A stretch of 15,087 bases of DNA, taken from JAVVFH01 sp032250585 (GTDB taxonomy: Bacteria > Pseudomonadota > Gammaproteobacteria > Xanthomonadales > SZUA-36). The DNA lies in the NCBI GenBank assembly GCA_032250585.1, contig JAVVFH010000066.1, positions 1 to 15,087 on the forward strand, in the 5' to 3' direction. The notes beneath the pieces were generated by a model. That model made no database searches. It was given only the letters and a program-made list of their open reading frames with translations, and had not been told where the DNA came from. This document shows, one piece after another, positions 7,220-14,840 of the stretch (position 1 is the first letter of the stretch; each line of letters starts with the position of its first letter). Position numbers and translations under genes: made by a program.

Positions 7220-8989
7220 TCAAGGCGTTTCGAAAAGCCCCGGCGCCGACTGGAATACCACCCGGCCGCCAACCACCGTCAGCAAGGGCTCTATATCCCG
7301 GACCTCTGCCTCCGGGACCGTCAAATAATCGTCTGACAGAACAAGCAGGTCAGCCAACTTGCCGGCCTCGAGCGAGCCTTTGAGCTTCTCTTCGAATGTG
7401 ATGTATGCATTGTTGATGGTCATGACCCGCAGCGCCTCTTCCCGGCTGATGCGCTGATCCAGGCCGACAAAACCACCCAAGCGCGTATCTCGCGATATCC
7501 AGAAATAGAGAATCCAGAACGGATTGGCGGGCATCAGACTCCAGTCGCTGCCGCCGCCGACGATCAAGCCGGCGTCAAGCCAGTCACGCAAGCGCATCGT
7601 CTGTGCGGCGCGCTCTTCGCCCCAGAAATGAATCATGTTTTGTGCCGACATGTAGGGGTGGAACTGTGTCGAAATAACCAGTCCGAGGGACTTTATACGC
7701 GCGAATTGATCGGGACGCGTATAGTGCGCGTGCTCAACGACCCAGCGTTTTGCTGCGATGGCGTTGGCCTTATCGGCTTTCTCGTAGGCATCCAGCGCGA
7801 CATCGAGCGCCGCATCCCCGACGACGTGAAAAGTGGCGCGCCAGCCGAGTTCGCTCATGGCCGCGGTTGTTCGTTCAATCTTCTCCGTGGAAATTCTCTG
7901 CATGCCGAAATAGTTTTCCGGCTGCAGGTCGCCGGGGGCATGGCGGTAAGGCTCGGACATCAGGCCCGCCTCGAAGCCCCCGTCGATTCCAAACTCGCCG
8001 ATACCGTCCAGGCGAAGCCAGGTATTTCCAAAGCCCGTACTGACGCCCCAGGTCTGAAGCTCTGCGACCAGCTCCGCGGTGTCTTTCGAAGGATCCAGGC
8101 TATAGCCCATGCTCACTCGCAAGCTGAGTTCACCGTCATCATGCAATTGCTGGTACAGCCTCATATCCTCGGCCGCAAGGCCCGGTTCGCGCACACTTGT
8201 AATCCCGGCGGCATTCAGGATCTTCTGCGCCCCACGCAGCGCATCGAGTTTCTGCTGCGGTGACACGGCACCGAATTCGGATCGTTTCGGCGCCAGGTAC
8301 ATCGCATTTTCGATGAGTTGCCCGGTCGGCTCGCCGGTATCAGGATCCTTGACGATGGTCCCGCCATCAGGCGAAACGGTTTCGCGGGTGATGCCCGCCA
8401 ATTTCAATGCCTGTGAATTCAGGTAAACCGAATGTCCACCCATCACAATGACCGGGTGGTCCGGCGACACCGGATCGAGGTCGTCCCGCGTCGGCATCCG
8501 CCCTTCCTTCAACTGCTGGGGAAGCCAGCCCGAAGTGGTATAAATCCATTGACCCGGCGGCGTCGTTGCAATTCGCTCCTGAATGCGCCGCACCATTTCC
8601 TCGATTGAATCGGCAAGCGCCACATCCACACCGAATTGAAAGTTAACTGCCTTTTCCAGCAAGTGATAATGGCCGTCGATCAAACCCGGGATGACCGTTC
8701 GCCCTCCCAGATCCAGGACCCGGGTTTCCGGGCCTTGCCGCCTGGCGATTTCTTCATCACTGCCAACCGCGAGAATCGAGTCTCCGCGGATGGCTATGGC
8801 TTCTTCGACGTCGAAAGCGGAATTGACGGTTACGATCTTGCCGTTTAACAGGATGAGATCTGCGCTGCTGCCGCCCCACAGGTCAACACAGGCCATACAC
8901 AGTGCGAACAGGAGCCAGCAGCGGCCAGGCATTCGTCGCAGACCATTTCGCTGCAAGCTGTCGCGTTGAGTATTGTTTATCGGCATCAT
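7220..8989 (-). CDS. Exported amidohydrolase of the YtcJ/amidohydrolase-3 type
   Basis: The 589-residue protein is a metal-dependent amidohydrolase, a family that hydrolyses amide, ester or related bonds. The N-terminal beta-sandwich begins at ADLILLNGKIVTVN, followed by the metal motif H107-x-H109 in GLIDGHYH. Further metal-site residues are H388 in FHVVGDAALD, H420 in VEHAH and D482 in GGGSDW. The segment GIDGGFEAGLMSEPY fits the YtcJ-like DG-x-x-x-A pattern. Residues 18-43 (two arginines, then a hydrophobic stretch ending near GSSA|D) look like a signal peptide, so the enzyme probably acts in the periplasm. Two adjacent ATGs (8989 and 8986) follow a strong GGGAGG. It is the last gene of the minus-strand cluster, 61 nt after the SRPBCC gene. 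The substrate is not predictable; a carboxylate product for the adjacent TRAP system is an inference. Confidence 0.9.
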   Translation of the reverse strand: MMPINNTQRDSLQRNGLRRMPGRCWLLFALCMACVDLWGGSSADLILLNGKIVTVNSAFDVEEAIAIRGDSILAVGSDEEIARRQGPETRVLDLGGRTVIPGLIDGHYHLLEKAVNFQFGVDVALADSIEEMVRRIQERIATTPPGQWIYTTSGWLPQQLKEGRMPTRDDLDPVSPDHPVIVMGGHSVYLNSQALKLAGITRETVSPDGGTIVKDPDTGEPTGQLIENAMYLAPKRSEFGAVSPQQKLDALRGAQKILNAAGITSVREPGLAAEDMRLYQQLHDDGELSLRVSMGYSLDPSKDTAELVAELQTWGVSTGFGNTWLRLDGIGEFGIDGGFEAGLMSEPYRHAPGDLQPENYFGMQRISTEKIERTTAAMSELGWRATFHVVGDAALDVALDAYEKADKANAIAAKRWVVEHAHYTRPDQFARIKSLGLVISTQFHPYMSAQNMIHFWGEERAAQTMRLRDWLDAGLIVGGGSDWSLMPANPFWILYFWISRDTRLGGFVGLDQRISREEALRVMTINNAYITFEEKLKGSLEAGKLADLLVLSDDYLTVPEAEVRDIEPLLTVVGGRVVFQSAPGLFETP

Positions 8990-9050
8990 ACAGACCTCCC
9001 TGGTTAAAGGCGGGCCCCGAACATCCGGCTATCTGGCGGTCATCAGCTCA

Positions 9051-9530
9051 TTAGTCATCACTGGCCGCCCCGGTTGCGGAATCCCGAAGACCCACTTCGA
9101 GCAGCTTTTTGATCAACAGGATTTCGGTCTCGTGAACCGTGCACAGCTGCCGCCAGCGCTCATCATCCATCTGCGAATCCCGCCAGGCCGTGAGCGTGAC
9201 GAGGCAGCGCCCCGGCTCGCCGCGGTAGTGTTCGGCCGGTACGATTCGGGCCGAGATGCGGGGAAGTTGGGCAGACTCGCTGCCGACATGATAATCGATC
9301 AGCCGCTGCGTCCTGTCGGCTTCAATCCGAAACCAACTCTGTTCACCGCTGAGCAGCGACGTTCCCACGTAAACACAACCGGTATTGGCAGCAGCCGAGT
9401 TCCAGCTACCCAGCGCCCATTCACCGACCTTGAGCGGATCACTCAGGAGTTCGAACGCCTCGCGCCACGAGGCTCGCATCTCTGCAGTCACCGAATGCGC
9501 CAATTGGCTGGAATAAAAAGCGTATGTCAT
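9051..9530 (-). CDS. SRPBCC/START-like domain protein
   Basis: The 159-residue protein resembles SRPBCC-fold (polyketide-cyclase/START-like) proteins, which bind hydrophobic ligands in a deep cavity and sometimes act as cyclases or hydrolases. The evidence is the early segment WREAFELLSDPLKVGEWALGSWN (about 22-44), typical of the first helix and strand. A series of antiparallel strands follows (CVYVGTSLL, SWFRIEA, LIDYHVG, RCLVTLTAW), then a long C-terminal helix (HETEILLIKKLLEVGL) that normally closes the cavity. There is no signal peptide. The ATG is preceded by AAGGTGAG and lies 11 nt after the dctM stop, so it is very likely co-transcribed with the transporter. The assignment rests on pattern only, and no catalytic residues can be named. 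Its place between TRAP genes and amidohydrolase suggests a role on the imported compound or its breakdown. Confidence 0.65.
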   Translation of the reverse strand: MTYAFYSSQLAHSVTAEMRASWREAFELLSDPLKVGEWALGSWNSAAANTGCVYVGTSLLSGEQSWFRIEADRTQRLIDYHVGSESAQLPRISARIVPAEHYRGEPGRCLVTLTAWRDSQMDDERWRQLCTVHETEILLIKKLLEVGLRDSATGAASDD

Positions 9531-9541
9531 CTCACCTTATC

Positions 9542-10837
9542 CTACAGAAGTCCCATCTGGCCGGGCAGCCAAAGGCTCAAAGCGGGAAAATACGTGACCA
9601 ACACCAGAGCCGCCAGCGACACCAGCAGGAACGGCAGCGTTTCCCGGAACAACGGGCCCAGACCGCAACCGGCGATCTCTTCGGTCGCGAACAGACAGAT
9701 GCCCAGGGGCGGTGTCAGCAGACCGATGTTCAGGTTCAGGATCATCAAGACGCCAAAATGCACCGGATCGATGCCAACCTCGGCGGCCACGCCAGCCAGA
9801 ATGGGCGCAAAAAGTATAATCGCCGCCGTCGGGTCCAGGAACATGCCGATCAGCAGTAAAAGCAGGTTGGCCACCAACAGTGTCGATGCCTGCGACAGGT
9901 CGGATCCATGGATGGCCGATTGCAGCAGCGCCGGTACGTTTTCAATCGCCAGCACAAGGGAAAAAACTGCCCCACAACCGACGATGATCAACAGCTTCGC
10001 GGAGAATCCCATGGTCCGGGAAAACACGCCGAACAGATCCGAAACCTTGAGCGTCCGGTAAAAAAACAGCGCAATCACGAGCGCATACAAGGCGGCGACC
10101 GAACCCGCCTCGGTGGGCGTCATCAGCCCGCCCAGGATGCCCGCCAGTATGATCACGGGGATCATCAACGGCACCGCGGCCGCGCCCGCTGATCCCATCA
10201 GAGCCCGCGGCGAGCGGTCTGCCCTGACGGGATGGAAGCCGCGACGCGAAGCCTGCAGGCGCACCAGCGCCAACTGGCACGCACCCACGAATAGACCCGG
10301 CAGGATACAGGCAGCGAACAGGGCACCGATGGACACACCGGTCGTTGCTCCGTAAATGATGACGATCAAAGACGGCGGCACCATCGGCCCGATGATCGAC
10401 GACGAGGCGGTAACCGCTGCCGCATAGGCGGAAGGATAACCGTGCTTCACCATACTGGGAATAAAGATCCGCCCCAATGCGGCGATATCACCAAGCGCCA
10501 CCCCCGTAATCCCGGAAAACAGGATCGAGGAGCCAATGTTTACCTGAGCCAAGCCGCCCCTGGCCCAGCCGAAGAACTGGTTGGCCACGTGCACCAGACG
10601 TTCCGTTATGCGCCCGGTGTTCAGCAGTTCGCCAACCAGTATGAACAAGGGGATGGCCATCAGGATGAAAACGTCGATCCCCTGAAAGATCCGGTCGGGG
10701 AGGATGGCCAGGAACACGACTTCACCGCTGGCCAGCATCCAGATGACCGTGGCGCCGATCATCGCCCACGCGATCGGCATACCGCCCAGCATCAGCAGCA
10801 GAAAGACGCCGAGGAAAACGGCCAGCGTGAAACTCAT
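9542..10837 (-). CDS. dctM: TRAP transporter large permease, DctM type
   Basis: The 431-residue product is the large membrane subunit of a TRAP transporter, which uses an ion gradient to import a carboxylate delivered by the periplasmic DctP protein. It is almost entirely hydrophobic, with about 12 predicted helices. Family segments include MLGGMPIAWAMIGA near the start, IFILMAIPLFILVGELLNTGR, the glycine-rich ASSSIIGPMVPPSLIVIIYG, and LNLNIGLLTPPLG near the end. The start was set at the ATG at 10837, because MSFTLAVFLGVFLLLM begins the first helix and the total fits the family. A longer in-frame reading to 11041 adds an arginine-rich, non-family extension lying inside dctQ. The ATG overlaps the dctQ stop codon (ATGA), so translation is probably coupled. 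Confidence 0.95.
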   Translation of the reverse strand: MSFTLAVFLGVFLLLMLGGMPIAWAMIGATVIWMLASGEVVFLAILPDRIFQGIDVFILMAIPLFILVGELLNTGRITERLVHVANQFFGWARGGLAQVNIGSSILFSGITGVALGDIAALGRIFIPSMVKHGYPSAYAAAVTASSSIIGPMVPPSLIVIIYGATTGVSIGALFAACILPGLFVGACQLALVRLQASRRGFHPVRADRSPRALMGSAGAAAVPLMIPVIILAGILGGLMTPTEAGSVAALYALVIALFFYRTLKVSDLFGVFSRTMGFSAKLLIIVGCGAVFSLVLAIENVPALLQSAIHGSDLSQASTLLVANLLLLLIGMFLDPTAAIILFAPILAGVAAEVGIDPVHFGVLMILNLNIGLLTPPLGICLFATEEIAGCGLGPLFRETLPFLLVSLAALVLVTYFPALSLWLPGQMGLL

Positions 10838-11289
10838 GGGCCGCGGTGACGCCGACGCAGCCTTTCCACGACGAACACCGCCGACAGCGCGAAGAACAGT
10901 GGAATTGCGGCAAAAGGAATCGACAACGGCATCTGCATGCCGGAACTTTCCTGCCCATGGTTGAAAATCATGGATTTGACGCCCAGCCAAGCCAGCAGGA
11001 CGAACAGCACCAACACGAACACATCCAGCAGCCTGATCCATATCATCCGGATTCCACGCGGCAGGCGTTCCAGAATGATCGGGATGCGGATGTGGCCGTT
11101 GCGGCGCGTTTCAACCGCCGTGCCGGCGAGCGTTGCCCAGACCAGGAAGTAGCGGGCGAGCTCTTCGGTAAAAAAATACGTCTTGCCAAAACCGTAACGC
11201 ATGATGACCTGCATTGCGGTCAGAGTGAAAATCGCGATAATGAATGCAACCCCGAAGCCAACGATCCACCGTTCGAGCTTCGCCCCCAT
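10834..11289 (-). CDS. dctQ: TRAP transporter small permease, DctQ type
   Basis: The 151-residue product is the small membrane subunit of the TRAP transporter and pairs with DctM. Four hydrophobic helices are visible: WIVGFGVAFIIAIFTLTAMQV, a second around YFLVWATLAGTAVETRR, a third around LLDVFVLVLFVLLAWLGV, and a fourth around AAIPLFFALSAVFVVE. The family segment FTEELARYFLVW...G...R..GHI is present. The ATG at 11289 was chosen because it starts the family-like MGAKLERW and overlaps the dctP stop (TGATG). The longer frame up to 11373 adds a basic, low-hydrophobicity extension inside dctP. Both neighbours overlap it, so dctP-dctQ-dctM form one translationally coupled unit. Confidence 0.93.
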   Translation of the reverse strand: MGAKLERWIVGFGVAFIIAIFTLTAMQVIMRYGFGKTYFFTEELARYFLVWATLAGTAVETRRNGHIRIPIILERLPRGIRMIWIRLLDVFVLVLFVLLAWLGVKSMIFNHGQESSGMQMPLSIPFAAIPLFFALSAVFVVERLRRRHRGP

Positions 11290-12329
11290 CAATCCGGTCT
11301 CCCCGCGACCCGCGCCGTCTCTTCGAGGACCGCTTCGATCAGCGACGGATGATCGATATTGCCGCGCAGCCATTCAATCGTCGCCGGCTGCGCTGTTTCC
11401 GCGAGCCGCGTGCGTTGCTGTTCGGACAGCTCGATAAAACGGACGCCTTTCGAGCGGGCCAGCGCGATGGCCGCCTCGTCAATTTGACGCGACATCCGCC
11501 GGTTCCAGGCGATCGCCCGCTGCGCGGCTGCAAGCACGATGTGTTTTTTCTCCTCGCTTAAAGAGCGAAAGAACGCATCGTTGATGCCAAGCGGTCCGAA
11601 ACTGTAGGCATGGGCATCCAGGCTGATATGCGATTGCACTTCGTGGAGCTTTTGCATGTTGAATACGGCGACCGCATTGTTCTGGCCATCGACCACTCCG
11701 GTCTTCAACGAAAGATAAAGTTCGTTCATCGGCAGCGAGATGGCGATGCCGCCCATGGCCGTGATAGGGATGGAGAAGACCGCCGACATCACGCGGAATT
11801 TGCGTCCGCGAAAATCCGCCAGATTCTGGAGAGGCGCATTCGCGCTGTAATGTTTGAAGCCGGCAGACTCCCACCAGCCGAGCACCCGGATACCGGTCTT
11901 GATACGCAGACCCTCGGCTACCTGTTCACCAACGGGACCATCGAGCACGGCGAGCGCGGCGTCCCGATCCTGGAACAGATAGGGTATCGAGAAAACCTGG
12001 ATGTCCCGGTAAATGGTCGCATAATTCCCTTCCGAGGCATCGCTCATCTGGATGACGTTACGACGCATCTGGTTGAGTCGGTCGTCGGGCTTACCCAGCA
12101 CACCGCCGTAGTAAAGCTGCACCTTCAGCGCGCCATCACTCGACGATTCGACTTCGTGCTTGAAGCGCTCGAACATACCATTCAGATAAGCAATTTCCTC
12201 CATCCCCTGCGGCATCGCCAGCCCGACGCGCAAAACTTCCGCCTGCGCGGGTGCCATGAGCATCCCGAAGCCGAGCAGCGCAAAGAGCATTCTTTTTGGA
12301 ACTGAGATGAGATTGGCAGGTTGGATCAT
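11289..12329 (-). CDS. dctP: TRAP transporter periplasmic solute-binding protein, DctP type
   Basis: The 346-residue product is the periplasmic receptor of the TRAP system. A signal peptide with K12-R13 and a hydrophobic core ends at AQA|E (30/31). The mature protein shows the family order: LRVGLAMPQG; DFRGRKFRV with R179, at the position of the arginine that salt-bridges the substrate carboxylate; LSLKTGVVDGQ; and LDAHAYSFGPLGIN. At the usual VDGQE position the glutamate is replaced by N217. The ATG at 12329 has only a weak ribosome-binding site; an alternative at 12290 would shorten the signal peptide. The substrate class is organic acid by family, but the exact compound is not readable. 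A 201-nt gap with hairpins separates it from the upstream receptor gene. Confidence 0.93.
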   Translation of the reverse strand: MIQPANLISVPKRMLFALLGFGMLMAPAQAEVLRVGLAMPQGMEEIAYLNGMFERFKHEVESSSDGALKVQLYYGGVLGKPDDRLNQMRRNVIQMSDASEGNYATIYRDIQVFSIPYLFQDRDAALAVLDGPVGEQVAEGLRIKTGIRVLGWWESAGFKHYSANAPLQNLADFRGRKFRVMSAVFSIPITAMGGIAISLPMNELYLSLKTGVVDGQNNAVAVFNMQKLHEVQSHISLDAHAYSFGPLGINDAFFRSLSEEKKHIVLAAAQRAIAWNRRMSRQIDEAAIALARSKGVRFIELSEQQRTRLAETAQPATIEWLRGNIDHPSLIEAVLEETARVAGRPD

Positions 12330-12423
12330 ATCTGATAAGTGGCGGCTTTCATCCGCCAGGGCCGGCGGTTCTGTTGCCGCGATCAGGTACCGCGCCCCCC
12401 ATGTACGTGCACGGCAAGTGAGA

Positions 12424-12455
12424 AAGTGACACCCGCCGATGGGCGGGTGTCACTT
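12424..12455. terminator. 14-bp perfect hairpin between receptor gene and dctP (terminator or attenuator candidate)
   Basis: The arm AAGTGACACCCGCC (12424-12437) and its exact complement (12442-12455) enclose a 4-nt loop. In the transcription direction of the cluster (minus strand) the stem is followed by a weak T-rich stretch (TCTCACTT). It could therefore end part of the receptor transcript, protect an RNA end, or attenuate dctP. Confidence 0.5.
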
Positions 12456-12501
12456 GGTCAGGATCACGGGCAACATCAGCGGCCATCAAGCCATGCTACC
12501 A

Positions 12502-12524
12502 GACGGCTGGCGGCCAAAGCCGTC
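12502..12524. terminator. Small hairpin just after the receptor stop codon
   Basis: The arms GACGGCT (12502-12508) and AGCCGTC (12518-12524) form a 7-bp stem with a 9-nt loop, 7 nt downstream of the receptor stop codon on the minus strand. There is no U tract. It is probably a minor 3'-end structure. In the rest of the 201-nt gap I found no convincing dctP promoter. Confidence 0.25.
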
Positions 12525-12530
12525 AACCGG

Positions 12531-14774
12531 TCAGAATCGCATTCCGAATTCAACCCCGACCGTTCGCCGCCATACGGGAAAGACTTGATCCGGACGCCGG
12601 GGCAGGCCGATACCGGTGACAATCGCCTTTTCATCAAAAACGTTGTCTCCATATATCCTGAAGCGGTAATTTCCGAAATCGAGCGATGCGCTCAGATCGA
12701 CCAGCGAATAATCGCCCTGCTCGATCAGAAGCCCGTCTTCATCGTTGAAAGTTGAAAACGAATCCCCCGTGTACGAATAATCGATTCGAGTCGAGAGCTC
12801 ATGGTTCGCGCCGATGAACGTGACGTACTCGGCGAACAGGTTGGTCGTGAACTCGGGCACGTCCGGTATGCGCTCGCCCTCGTTTCCACCGCCGGTCGCG
12901 AGTGGGTCCGCTTCAACAAGCTCGGCATCCAGGACCGTGAAATTGCCACCGAAGCTGAAGTTGTCCCACTGCGCCGGCGCAACCGTAAATCCCACTTCCA
13001 GGCCGTCAATTTCAGCTTCCCCGACATTTTTAATAATCAGGAAGTTGGTGTCAGGCGAAGCGAGTCCGCGCGCCTGGATATCGGACCACTCCATGCGGTA
13101 GGCGGCAACGTCAAAAGTGAATTGTCCGCCGAACAGTATCCCCTTTGAGCCAATCTCATAACTGTCAAGCGAGTCGGAGCCAAAGCCTGGAAAGGTCTCG
13201 TTGTTGTTGAAATCCGGCTCATTGTTTCCGCCGCTTCTAAAGCCCTGCGCAAAGGTGCCGTAGAACATCAGGTCTTCGCTGGCTTTATAACTGATGTTAG
13301 CCTTGTAAAGCGTATCGCTCTCGCTGGAGGACGTCGGCACGGGATCCGCCGCCACGGGCCGGAACACGGTCTCGAGGTTCTGACCCACTTCGTCGATGCT
13401 GATATCGAAAACCCGGGCACCGACGGTCAACGTCAATTGCTCCGTCAGGTCAAAACTCAACTCACCGAATCCGGCGTACTGCTCAACTTCGTTGTTTACG
13501 CGCCTGTTGACAAAAATACTCTCTCTTTGATGAATGGGACGCCCCAGGCGATCCGTTGCAATGACCAGGCTTTCGAAATCGTTTTCTTCAAGCTGATAGA
13601 AGAGCCCGGCAACCAATTGGAAGCGGCTGTCCCAATTCGATGAATAGCGCGCTTCTACCGCCGTGATGCTGCGGTCCTGGGGCTGCTCCAGCGTTCCCTG
13701 ATTGTCATACAGAGTTTCGTTTTGAGGCTCGAAACACGCCGCACCACCACCGAACAGCGAGCACAGTTCCCTGGTGGCGGGAAAGCCGAAAAATATGTCC
13801 CGGGTAAAATAGGAAGCCGCGATATTGAAGGTTCCGTGCGAGACCGTCGACTGCACGGACAGGTTGAACGCCTCGGTTGTTTCGTCCCAGGGCGAGATGG
13901 TGAAATTCCGCTGCACGAAATCACCAAAACTCGGCTGCATCCAGGACGGACCGTCGCTGGAAGTGCTCTGCTTCAACCAAAGTGCGTCGACGATCGTCGC
14001 ATCCGACGGTGTCCAGCGGACCGCGACGCGCCCACCCGACACATCGTGATTATTGACATCATCCTGCGCGAGGCTTCCGTCGTCTCCGCCAAAGACATCG
14101 TCGATGAAGCCTGCCCGGTCGTTCGTGTAGGCGACAGCCCGGATCGCCAACTCATCCTGGATGATGGGAACGTTCAACATTCCGTCGAGAAGCCAATTCT
14201 GGTCATCTGAACCGCTCGTCCAGCCAAACCCTGCGTTGAAGGCGCCGGACACCTCCGTCGCGTCGGGTTTGTTGCTGATCATGCGCACGGTACCGCCCAT
14301 GGAACTCGCACCGTACAGGGTCGCTTGCGGACCCTTCAGAACCTCGATGCGCTCCACATCCACCAAATGGATGTCGGGCTGCCTCCCGCCACCATCCTGC
14401 CGGTTCGAGGCGGTGATAACGATGTCGTCAAAGTAGACGCCCACCGTCGAGGCCCCCGTGGACTGCAGTCCTCGCAGGACGATTTTTTTGTCTCCGGGGC
14501 CCTGATCCTCGAAGGAAAGCCCGGAAATCGAACGCGCATAGTCCGCAAACTGCCTGATACCGCGCTTTTCGAGTTCTTCCTCACCGATTGCCTGGATGGT
14601 CATGGGGATGTCCATGATCCGCATATCGCCGCGTTTGGACGCGGTGACCATCACTTCTTCAAGTACGCCTTCACCCGACTTTTCGCTGCTGGTCTGCGCT
14701 CCGAGGCCAAAAGAAAGGCCGACGCAAACAACTGCCGTGCCCATCCGAAAACCGTTTGAACTAAAACTATTCAT
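12531..14774 (-). CDS. TonB-dependent outer-membrane receptor
   Basis: The 747-residue protein is a complete TonB-dependent receptor of the type common in gammaproteobacteria and sphingomonads that use plant, aromatic or other complex organics. A signal peptide ends near LGA|Q (26/27). The TonB-box-like LEEVMVTASKRG lies at 38-49. The plug carries KKIVLRG (96-102) and the standard GPQATLYGASSMGGTVRMISNKP (148-170). The barrel keeps LTVGARV, MFYGTFAQGFRSGG, SYEIGSKG and IDGLEVG, and ends in F747, as barrel proteins should. A cysteine pair (C338/C347) sits in a likely external loop. The ATG follows GGAGG at 14781-14785 with ideal spacing. The gene lies 66 nt after the VOC gene and 201 nt before dctP in the same direction. 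The ligand is unknown; the TRAP and amidohydrolase neighbours favour an organic substrate over a metal complex, by inference. Confidence 0.93.
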   Translation of the reverse strand: MNSFSSNGFRMGTAVVCVGLSFGLGAQTSSEKSGEGVLEEVMVTASKRGDMRIMDIPMTIQAIGEEELEKRGIRQFADYARSISGLSFEDQGPGDKKIVLRGLQSTGASTVGVYFDDIVITASNRQDGGGRQPDIHLVDVERIEVLKGPQATLYGASSMGGTVRMISNKPDATEVSGAFNAGFGWTSGSDDQNWLLDGMLNVPIIQDELAIRAVAYTNDRAGFIDDVFGGDDGSLAQDDVNNHDVSGGRVAVRWTPSDATIVDALWLKQSTSSDGPSWMQPSFGDFVQRNFTISPWDETTEAFNLSVQSTVSHGTFNIAASYFTRDIFFGFPATRELCSLFGGGAACFEPQNETLYDNQGTLEQPQDRSITAVEARYSSNWDSRFQLVAGLFYQLEENDFESLVIATDRLGRPIHQRESIFVNRRVNNEVEQYAGFGELSFDLTEQLTLTVGARVFDISIDEVGQNLETVFRPVAADPVPTSSSESDTLYKANISYKASEDLMFYGTFAQGFRSGGNNEPDFNNNETFPGFGSDSLDSYEIGSKGILFGGQFTFDVAAYRMEWSDIQARGLASPDTNFLIIKNVGEAEIDGLEVGFTVAPAQWDNFSFGGNFTVLDAELVEADPLATGGGNEGERIPDVPEFTTNLFAEYVTFIGANHELSTRIDYSYTGDSFSTFNDEDGLLIEQGDYSLVDLSASLDFGNYRFRIYGDNVFDEKAIVTGIGLPRRPDQVFPVWRRTVGVEFGMRF

Positions 14775-14840
14775 GAAGATCCTCCGCCAACAAAATCATT
14801 TTTTGTATGTGCCACCGCGGCTAAATGCCAGCAAAAATTC

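Noticed and set aside
10838..11041. N-terminal extension of dctM into dctQ
   Set aside because: The extension is not hydrophobic and not family-like. The ATG at 10837 overlaps the dctQ stop and gives the usual length.
11290..11373. N-terminal extension of dctQ into dctP
   Set aside because: It is arginine-rich with no family similarity. The ATG at 11289 overlaps the dctP stop.
14790..14806. Short inverted repeat ACAAAA/TTTTGT upstream of the second receptor
   Set aside because: Six-base A/T arms with a 5-nt spacer are too weak to call an operator, and no clear promoter was found in this 66-nt gap.
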